DNA of 12,929 nt from UBA2108 sp002713215 (GTDB lineage Bacteria > Bacteroidota > Bacteroidia > Flavobacteriales_G > Salibacteraceae). A model generated the notes under the pieces. It made no database searches, was not told the origin of the DNA, and was given only the letters and a program-made list of their open reading frames with translations. Numbering within the stretch: the first letter of the stretch is position 1; the number at the start of each line of letters is the position of its first letter. The position numbers and the translations under genes were made by a program. The stretch is from the NCBI GenBank assembly GCA_937891015.1, contig CALAPY010000095.1, positions 1 through 12,929 of the forward strand. The letters run 5' to 3'. This document shows, piece after piece, positions 7,820 to 12,929 of the stretch.

Positions 7820-8790
7820 TGAAAGCAGTTACTTATCACAAATACGGCCCACCGGAGGTTCTTACCTTGGGCGAATTAGAGTCTGTAACCCCTAAGGCCA
7901 ACAAAATTCGAATAAAGATTAGAGCCTGTGCCATTACTGCCGGAGATACTGAATTGAGAAGTCCAAAGATTCCGACCCTGGTTTGGTTTATTGTTCGCTT
8001 ATTTTTTGGAATTTTTAGCCCAAGAATTAAAGTATTGGGGGGATACTTGTCGGGTGATGTAGTTGAAGTAGGCGAGGAGGTATCTGAATTTAAGGTAGGT
8101 GATTCGGTATTTGGAATTTCAGGTTCAAGCTTCGGAGGTTACGCAGAATATGTTACATTAAACACTACAGAAGCTTTTATTGCTAAACCCTCTCAATTGC
8201 CTTACGACGAGGCCTCTCCCATTGGCCTTGGGCTTGATTCACTTCATTTTATTCGAAAACTGAAACTTAAAAGGGGTGAAAAGATCCTTATCAACGGAGC
8301 AGGTGGGGGTATAGGAACCTATGCTGTTCAAATTGCGAAGAATATAGGAGCCCGGGTTACAGTAGTTGATAGTGTAGATAAGTCGCAAATGTTGCATGAA
8401 ACCGGAGCAGATGAAACAATAGATTACCAAGGTGAAGAAGTTTTTTCTCGAGGGATTAAATACGATGCGATTTTTGATGTGGTGGGAACCATTTCTAAAT
8501 GGCAATGCCTGAAAGCATTAAATTCCGGTGGGCGATATGTTTCTGCAATACCGTCTCTTTCTTACTTGTTTTGGACTGTATGGCCAAGATGGGTTGGTAA
8601 CAAAAAAATCATGACCGGATTGGCGAGCCCCGGTAAAGAAGACCTGATTCATTTGAGAGATTTGGTTGAGTCGGGAAAATTGAAAACGATTATTGATAGG
8701 CGATATACAATGGACCAGTTGGTGGAAGCACACCACTACATTGAAAGTGGAAAGAAGAAAGGAAATATCGTGATGATTGTTCCCGAGTAA
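7819..8790 (+). CDS. Zinc-independent medium-chain NAD(P)-dependent reductase (quinone oxidoreductase-like)
   Basis: This 323-residue protein is a medium-chain dehydrogenase/reductase. The N-terminal GroES-like domain has IRACAITAGDTELR (34-47), where zinc alcohol dehydrogenases have a catalytic Cys. It also lacks the structural-zinc Cys cluster, so it belongs to the quinone-oxidoreductase-like branch. The Rossmann motif is GAGGGIG (160-166), followed by TYAVQIAK. An acidic residue, Asp184, ends the second Rossmann strand (VTVVD), which favours NADH over NADPH by analogy with alcohol dehydrogenases. The C-terminus (EAHHYIESGKKKGNIVMIV) is the typical end of this group. Such enzymes reduce quinones, enones or other activated carbonyls in the cytosol. 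The start ATG shares its A with the TAA stop of the VOC gene (TAATG), indicating translational coupling. The substrate cannot be told from sequence. Confidence 0.92.
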   Translation: MKAVTYHKYGPPEVLTLGELESVTPKANKIRIKIRACAITAGDTELRSPKIPTLVWFIVRLFFGIFSPRIKVLGGYLSGDVVEVGEEVSEFKVGDSVFGISGSSFGGYAEYVTLNTTEAFIAKPSQLPYDEASPIGLGLDSLHFIRKLKLKRGEKILINGAGGGIGTYAVQIAKNIGARVTVVDSVDKSQMLHETGADETIDYQGEEVFSRGIKYDAIFDVVGTISKWQCLKALNSGGRYVSAIPSLSYLFWTVWPRWVGNKKIMTGLASPGKEDLIHLRDLVESGKLKTIIDRRYTMDQLVEAHHYIESGKKKGNIVMIVPE

Positions 8791-8895
8791 CTCAAAATTC
8801 TGGGCACTCGATGTTTCAGTTGAACTCTGTAAGTGAATGTTTTAAAGATTCATTTAAGCTCAAATATCATTAAATTTTATATTATTGTTACCCCA

Positions 8896-9654
8896 ATGAT
8901 AAGGCCAATTTTTTTAACCAGAGTTTTTCTTGTGTTGGTGACTCTGTTAGTTGCTTTCTCACTTTTTTCTCAGGAACAACAGGGTCATTTAATGCTACGT
9001 GTTTTCCCCTATGATGCGATTGTAAAAGTTGATGGTAAACCTTATTCCAAAAGAGGTCGCGCAGGTTTTATTTATCTGGACCTTAAGCCTGGAACGCATG
9101 TCATTCAAGCATGGGCGCCCACTTACAATCTATTTGAAAAAGAGGTTGTAATAAATGCAGGGGACACAATTCAAATTACGAAGTCACTTTCATTTACTGA
9201 AGAATATATTGCATATAAAAAAGAAAAGCGCCTGCAGACCATAGCAAAGGTTAGCTTAATTGCTATTCCATCATTGGCAACCGTTGGTTTTACGGCAGCT
9301 TTTTATTCTAAAAAAACGGCTGAAGAAAACAAGGTTCACGAAGCCAAAGTTCAGGTAGAGGTTGATAGGGTAAAATATGAAAATTCCATTTCAAAAGACA
9401 ACATTAGAATTACCAAGGCTGAATTAAATGAATCGCTTAATGCCTATGATGTCGCAGTAGATAACTACAATAAGTTTGTTACAAACTCCATGATAAAAAT
9501 TGGAGTTTCTGCTGGACTAACGGCTGTCGCCGTTTGGACGGTGTCTAAGTTTAAAAAAATTGAATATAAAGAAGATGTGCTACTAAGTAGGTTACAATTA
9601 CAATTAAACCCAATCGATAATGAGTTAGGGCTTGTATGGAGGTTTTCGAAATGA
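8896..9654 (+). CDS. PEGA-domain envelope protein with two hydrophobic segments around a coiled region
   Basis: The frame is open from a GTG at 8833, but ATG 8896 (252 residues) gives a clean signal peptide with likely cleavage after FSLFS, before QEQQ (about residue 25). A PEGA domain spans residues 31-98 (LRVFPYDAIVKVDGK; LKPGTHVIQAWAP). PEGA domains are surface- or periplasm-facing beta folds, often in cell-wall-associated proteins. A hydrophobic segment at about 117-138 is followed by a charged, probably helical stretch at 142-193, and then a second hydrophobic segment at 199-219. The C-terminus is charged. If the signal is cleaved, the middle helix would face the cytoplasm. A promoter-like TAAATTTT (8871-8878, one base from TAnnTTTG) lies 17 bp before the start. 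The stop overlaps the next gene by four bases (ATGA), tying it to the two lipoproteins downstream. Confidence 0.82.
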   Translation: MIRPIFLTRVFLVLVTLLVAFSLFSQEQQGHLMLRVFPYDAIVKVDGKPYSKRGRAGFIYLDLKPGTHVIQAWAPTYNLFEKEVVINAGDTIQITKSLSFTEEYIAYKKEKRLQTIAKVSLIAIPSLATVGFTAAFYSKKTAEENKVHEAKVQVEVDRVKYENSISKDNIRITKAELNESLNAYDVAVDNYNKFVTNSMIKIGVSAGLTAVAVWTVSKFKKIEYKEDVLLSRLQLQLNPIDNELGLVWRFSK

Positions 9655-10049
9655 AAAAACTGGTATTTATTTTAATGTTAGGCTTTGCACTTTTGTCATG
9701 TATTAAAAACGAATACGAAGATTATGAAATCCCAGAACACAAGTACGAAGGGGAATATGAGCAATACAAGGCAATTAAGGTTGTCGGTTTTCAGGAAGTC
9801 GACAGAAGCATTTATTGCGATTTACTCATTCGCTATGAAATTGATACGGCTAAATTTAATATCCATCCCGCTAATTTGGGCCACGTTGTTATAAGTACGG
9901 ATGGAAATGTATTGCAGAGAATCGGTGTTGAAAATACATATTCTATTTTACTGAACATGTGCTCAACACCAAGAACATTCGAATTAAAACTAACAGATAG
10001 AGAAGGATATCAGGTTGGGAAGGAAACCATCGCTGTTTGGAACAAATAA
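9651..10049 (+). CDS. Small lipoprotein of unknown function, coupled to the PEGA protein
   Basis: I chose the ATG at 9651, which overlaps the upstream TGA stop as ATGA; an ATG at 9636 would add five residues before the signal. The 132-residue product begins MKKLVFILMLGFALLSC, a classic lipoprotein signal with Cys17. An acidic tract follows (NEYEDYE), which resembles the charged stretch after the lipid Cys that marks surface-exported lipoproteins in some Bacteroidota; this is only suggestive. The rest alternates hydrophobic and polar residues (HVVISTDGNVLQRIGV; TFELKLTDREG), as in a small beta sandwich, but I recognise no named family. The overlap strongly suggests it works with the PEGA protein. 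Confidence 0.82.
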   Translation: MKKLVFILMLGFALLSCIKNEYEDYEIPEHKYEGEYEQYKAIKVVGFQEVDRSIYCDLLIRYEIDTAKFNIHPANLGHVVISTDGNVLQRIGVENTYSILLNMCSTPRTFELKLTDREGYQVGKETIAVWNK

Positions 10050-10073
10050 TAATTATGCTCATTGATGTAAAAC

Positions 10074-10607
10074 ATGGACGTATATAGCAAGGTTGGATTG
10101 ATTTTCATAGGAATTCTAAGTGGCTTACTAATGTCATGTAGCGCATTAAAAAAGGATTATAGTACTTCACTTAAGTTGATTGAGCTGGACCAGTATAACT
10201 TTTCATACCAGGAACCAATGTATTGGACCAAAAATCAATCGGATCAATATAATGCGCTGGTAATTAATTATAAAAAGGAAGTGTCTGCTTTTAAAGAATT
10301 TTCCATATTAATTCGGCCTAGAGGACATCAAGATGTACATCAAGAGATAGTCAAAACCGCACTTAAGAAATCAATTCAATCCTTTACCCAGGAACTTGGT
10401 GATACCATTTCAGATCAATTTGGTGCTAAGGCTTATATTCTTTACGGAAAGAACGATCCCGGGAACGGTAATGTTAATTATATTACTGCAATAGTTTCGT
10501 ATTCAAATGGTTATGAGTTCAGGGTAATCTTAAGTAACTATTACAGTCCAGTTGAAGAAAACGCTGAACTGGTTCAAATTGTTAAGGGAATAAGGATAGA
10601 AGAATAA
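10074..10607 (+). CDS. Lipoprotein of unknown function, third gene of the PEGA cluster
   Basis: This 177-residue protein has a lipoprotein signal ending LLMSC (Cys22). It follows the previous stop by 24 bp and so is probably in the same transcript. The mature part has the rough layout of PsbP or DUF1795-like single-domain proteins: an early YNFSYQEPMYW stretch (aromatic residue, Pro, Trp), a strand FSILIRPRG, a central amphipathic helix (VHQEIVKTALKKSIQSF), and paired strands ending in FRVILSNYYSP and a terminal helix. That similarity is a guess at fold level, not a family assignment. No catalytic motif is apparent. Its partner is likely the PEGA protein or the small lipoprotein upstream. Confidence 0.8.
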   Translation: MDVYSKVGLIFIGILSGLLMSCSALKKDYSTSLKLIELDQYNFSYQEPMYWTKNQSDQYNALVINYKKEVSAFKEFSILIRPRGHQDVHQEIVKTALKKSIQSFTQELGDTISDQFGAKAYILYGKNDPGNGNVNYITAIVSYSNGYEFRVILSNYYSPVEENAELVQIVKGIRIEE

Positions 10608-10645
10608 AATGGGTGAATTGACTGTAACCTCATTATTTTAGTGAC

Positions 10646-10981
10646 ATGGATAAGAAAGCCTGGGAAAAAGAACTGGAAGAATACGATCGCATTGTAGCCA
10701 TGCAAACTGAGTTTAAAAGAAAGGGTAAAACAGTGCCGTATACATCGGCCAATGGATACATGTTTTCGCTCTTAAATAAAGAAGGAAAAATAGGATTTCG
10801 ACTTTCGCCAGCTTCAGGAAAGAAGTTTATGGAGGATCACAACACGACCATTTTTAAATCGCATGGGGCCGTAATGCGAGATTATGTACTCATCCCAAAA
10901 CGGCTCTACACCAATGATCAGTTGATGAAAGATACCTTGTACGAAGGTTATCAGTATGTAATGTCATTGCCGCCGAAATAG
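10646..10981 (+). CDS. TfoX N-terminal-domain-like protein
   Basis: This 111-residue cytosolic protein has the pattern of the TfoX/Sxy N-terminal domain: a helical start, a beta region GYMFSLLNKEGKIGFRLS (37-54), and a second conserved part HGAVMRDYVLIP (73-84), then a C-terminal helix ending SLPPK. In gamma-proteobacteria TfoX promotes competence gene expression, but stand-alone N-terminal-domain proteins in other phyla are not characterised, so no competence role should be assumed. It lies 38 bp after the PEGA cluster and 29 bp before the MreB-like gene. It has no signal peptide or membrane segment. The family call rests on remembered motif patterns and is moderately sure. Confidence 0.65.
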   Translation: MDKKAWEKELEEYDRIVAMQTEFKRKGKTVPYTSANGYMFSLLNKEGKIGFRLSPASGKKFMEDHNTTIFKSHGAVMRDYVLIPKRLYTNDQLMKDTLYEGYQYVMSLPPK

Positions 10982-11010
10982 AATAAAGATTCTTTTTCAT
11001 TTCGATAGAA

Positions 11011-11394
11011 ATGCAATTAATAAAGCCAAGAATTGTCCATATCAAGGTTTTTCGAAACAAAATTGAAGTCATTGATTTTAAGAGTGGTAAAACCAAAAGT
11101 GTGTTGGCTTCACGTTCATTTTCTTCCAAACGTTTATTAATCGCTGATTTTCACTCTGCGGAGGCTACTATGAAAAAAGCATTAGACGCAGTTATTCCTA
11201 TATATTTTGGCGTAATTAGTCCTTCGCTGGATGTTTTTATTCAAGCCATGGAAATTTACAACGGTGGATTGAGTATGGTAGAAGTACGAACTTTTGTAGA
11301 TTCTGCGGAACACTGTGGAGCAAAGCGAGTTGTTGTCAGAGATGGAAGCAAGTTTTATTCGGCCAATCAAGTTATTAAACTCTTTAATCAATAA
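11011..11394 (+). CDS. Short MreB-related (rod-shape-determining-like) protein, partial actin fold
   Basis: This 127-residue protein aligns by eye with an internal part of MreB. RLLIADFHSAEATM (41-54) matches the MreB stretch usually written GVIADFxxTE. GGLSMVEVRTFVDSAEHCGAKRVVV (85-109, split by family gaps) matches the ITEVERRAVxxAAxxAGAREVYL helix and strand. The N-terminal part (IKVFRNKIEVIDFKSGKT) is strand-like, but the nucleotide-binding DxGT phosphate loop of MreB is absent, as is the whole second half of the actin fold. It should therefore not hydrolyse ATP. Short proteins of this kind are sometimes annotated as rod shape-determining proteins in databases, from memory. It could be an MreB accessory or decoy, or an unrelated protein sharing a fold element. 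It may share a transcript with the TfoX-like gene. Confidence 0.68.
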   Translation: MQLIKPRIVHIKVFRNKIEVIDFKSGKTKSVLASRSFSSKRLLIADFHSAEATMKKALDAVIPIYFGVISPSLDVFIQAMEIYNGGLSMVEVRTFVDSAEHCGAKRVVVRDGSKFYSANQVIKLFNQ

Positions 11395-11398
11395 TTGA

Positions 11399-11406
11399 TA
11401 AATTTG
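11399..11406 (+). promoter_or_regulatory. Candidate Bacteroidota -7 promoter element (TAAATTTG)
   Basis: TAAATTTG matches the Bacteroidota -7 consensus TAnnTTTG exactly. It lies just after the stop of the MreB-like gene and 20 bp before the ATG of the cysteine-rich lipoprotein. It would give a very short leader. No clear TTTG-type -33 element is found at the right distance (only TTTA-like sequence), so the call is tentative. Confidence 0.35.
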
Positions 11407-11426
11407 AAGGAATCAAAACTCAGAAT

Positions 11427-11858
11427 ATGAAGTCTTTAGTTTTATTACTATCATTTGCCGCTCTACTTTTTTCCTGTAAAAAATTGGGGGGTAAAAAGGG
11501 CGATTTTGAATTTCCGTGCGATGCCAGCACCTGCGAGGTATGTGGAGACGATAATTATAACAATCCCGATGGAGTAGGAAGCGATGTAAAGGTTTATTAT
11601 GTAGAGCCCATTACCAGAAGTGCTGACGGATTATGCGAGACTGGTGGTTTCGTGAAATACCTGAAGAATGGGAAAACCGTGGCTTTGGTAAAATATGGGA
11701 CCGATGAAGATGGAAGTTACGGTATAAAAACCATTTGCGTTAACGGAGATTGTGAACATAAAAACGCAAGTACCTGTACGTTTAGGGTCTACTGCACAGA
11801 AATACACGATTCGGATGGAAGGCTTGGCCCCCCGGAGACTGATCCAAATGCCAATTGA
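11427..11858 (+). CDS. Cysteine-rich lipoprotein of unknown function
   Basis: This 143-residue protein has a lipoprotein signal ending ALLFSC (Cys17). The mature part holds eight further cysteines at 31, 36, 39, 70, 104, 109, 117 and 123, an even number that could form four disulfides outside the cytoplasm. The first three sit in CDASTCEVC. The others form CVNGDC and CTFRVYC pairs. I recognise no family. The region after Cys17 (KKLGGKKG) is basic, so the surface-export signal of some Bacteroidota lipoproteins is not evident. The acidic, Pro-rich tail (PPETDPNAN) is probably disordered. The gene has its own candidate promoter and lies 82 bp before the DUF2279 gene. Confidence 0.82.
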   Translation: MKSLVLLLSFAALLFSCKKLGGKKGDFEFPCDASTCEVCGDDNYNNPDGVGSDVKVYYVEPITRSADGLCETGGFVKYLKNGKTVALVKYGTDEDGSYGIKTICVNGDCEHKNASTCTFRVYCTEIHDSDGRLGPPETDPNAN

Positions 11859-11940
11859 TAAATAGTGGATTCCCTTTTACTAATTTAAAATCAAAACAAT
11901 TTTCTTTAAGCGTATTTTGTTTGGCAAAACCATTCGATAA

Positions 11941-12870
11941 ATGCGAATTCTACTTCTTCTGGTAGCAACCATTTTATTTAACATTCAGGTTGATGCTCAG
12001 CGTGCTAATGATTCAGAACGCCTATGCCGATCCGATCGCATTTATCCTGATACGCTGAACAAAAAGAGAGTAGCCACGGTTGCAGGGGTAGCTGGAGGTA
12101 CATACATTGCCGGTCTTACTTTTTTAGGAGCCATTTGGTACAAAGATCATGCACGCGTACCCTTCCATTATTACGACGATTCCAAAGGCTATTTGCAAAT
12201 GGATAAGGCCGGGCACGCCTATGCCGCCTACTACCAAAGTTTGGTTATGACTCGTTCGTTGAGATGGGCAGGTGTAAGCAAAAAAGCATCACTCATTATT
12301 GGCGGTTCCTTCGGGCTTATCATGCAAACCCCTATAGAAATCTTTGACGGACTGTACGAAGGGTGGGGGTTCTCCTGGTCTGACATGATTGCCAATACTT
12401 CAGGCGCATTGTTGTTTACCGTACAGGAAGCCTTGTGGGAAGATCAAATTGTTAGAATGAAGTTTTCGTATTCACCCAGTGGATATCCTGAATACCATCC
12501 GGTTTTAGGCCAAACTCCGTTAGAGAGTTTTTTCAACGATTACAACGGACATACCTACTGGTTGTCGGCTAACATTAAAAAAACAACCAAACTAAAAGTT
12601 CCCGCCTGGCTAAACCTCTCGTTTGGTTATAGCGCCAATGGAATGATCTACGAATTCGATAATCCGAAATATTATCGAGGACAACCATTTCCACATTTGG
12701 AACGTTACCGCCAGTACTTGTTTTCCCTCGATTTGGACTTAAGTAAGGTAAAAACCAAAAGCAAATTCTTACGATCCTTACTGGGTGCGGCCAATATGCT
12801 TAAAGTTCCATTTCCAGCTATTGAGTTCAATAAGGTTGATGGTGTGAAATGGCACTGGCTTTATTTTTAA
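11941..12870 (+). CDS. DUF2279 (YfiM-like) exported protein
   Basis: This 309-residue protein starts with a signal peptide (MRILLLLVATILFNIQVDAQ; cleavage near residue 19-20). DUF2279 features follow in order: a hydrophobic helix at about 44-66, DKAGHAYAAY (88-97), a hydrophobic stretch at 116-129, and EIFDGLYEGWGFSWSDMIANTSGA (133-156; Asp136, Asp148 and Asn152 stand out). YfiM of E. coli is a small lipoprotein in this family with no known function; Bacteroidota members are longer, with an extra C-terminal domain. Here the C-terminal half (from about 200) has alternating strands (WLSANI, LNLSFGYS, LFSLDLDL) that may pack as an outer-membrane or periplasmic beta domain. The family call is secure; the function is unknown. 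Confidence 0.88.
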   Translation: MRILLLLVATILFNIQVDAQRANDSERLCRSDRIYPDTLNKKRVATVAGVAGGTYIAGLTFLGAIWYKDHARVPFHYYDDSKGYLQMDKAGHAYAAYYQSLVMTRSLRWAGVSKKASLIIGGSFGLIMQTPIEIFDGLYEGWGFSWSDMIANTSGALLFTVQEALWEDQIVRMKFSYSPSGYPEYHPVLGQTPLESFFNDYNGHTYWLSANIKKTTKLKVPAWLNLSFGYSANGMIYEFDNPKYYRGQPFPHLERYRQYLFSLDLDLSKVKTKSKFLRSLLGAANMLKVPFPAIEFNKVDGVKWHWLYF

Positions 12871-12876
12871 TGATTT

Positions 12877-12898
12877 TGTCATCCTGATTTCTATGACA
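12877..12898. repeat. Small inverted repeat after the DUF2279 gene
   Basis: TGTCAT (12877-12882) and ATGACA (12893-12898) can form a 6-bp stem with a 10-base loop, seven bases after the stop. No T-tract follows, so it is at best a weak terminator. The remaining bases to the window end show no gene. Confidence 0.25.
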
Positions 12899-12929
12899 GA
12901 GCCAAACGATTTTCGAATAAATCTTGCTT

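Noticed and set aside
8831..8855. AT-rich hairpin (AAGTGAAT / ATTCATTT) as a terminator of the reductase operon
   Set aside because: The stem is nearly all A-T with a G-T pair and no T-tract follows, so it cannot be called a terminator.
8833..8895. Upstream GTG extension of the PEGA protein
   Set aside because: Starting at ATG 8896 gives a standard signal peptide; the extension would bury it behind 21 residues.
9685..9894. Second-frame plus-strand ORF inside the lipoprotein at 9651
   Set aside because: It overlaps the lipoprotein completely and lacks a signal or motif; the lipoprotein frame has a clear lipobox.

Overview
The window looks like a chromosomal piece of a Bacteroidota genome, probably a Flavobacteriales-like or related marine or environmental lineage. 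The evidence is AT-rich DNA, absence of clear Shine-Dalgarno sequences before most starts, one exact Bacteroidota -7 promoter element (TAnnTTTG), many short lipoprotein signal peptides, and several families typical of that phylum. There is no transposase, integrase, tRNA, rRNA, CRISPR array or phage gene. No stretch longer than about 210 bp lacks a gene.

Left part (1-6742). A very large minus-strand gene fills 1-4512 and runs off the left edge. It encodes a lipoprotein of the bacterial alpha-2-macroglobulin family with an intact thioester motif. Divergent from it is a small two-helix membrane protein (4721-5122). Convergent with that is a lipoprotein sulfatase (5162-6742, minus). The sulfatase has a non-consensus formylglycine motif and lacks one conserved active-site histidine.

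Middle part (6905-8790). Three plus-strand genes sit close together: an uncharacterised histidine-containing protein, a VOC-fold protein without the usual metal histidines, and a zinc-independent medium-chain (quinone-oxidoreductase-like) reductase. The last two overlap by one base. This looks like a small cytosolic redox or detoxification operon, divergent from the sulfatase.

Right part (8896-12870, all plus). A PEGA-domain membrane protein and two lipoproteins form a tight envelope cluster (8896-10607). Next come a TfoX N-terminal-like protein and a short MreB-related protein with only part of the actin fold. Then a cysteine-rich lipoprotein and a DUF2279 (YfiM-like) exported protein close the window.

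Overall theme: at least eight of the thirteen genes encode exported or membrane proteins, and five are predicted lipoproteins. The clearest biology is envelope maintenance and defence (macroglobulin, PEGA protein, DUF2279). I found no convincing wholly new system. The best leads are the atypical sulfatase active site, the stand-alone MreB-like domain, and the PEGA/lipoprotein trio.
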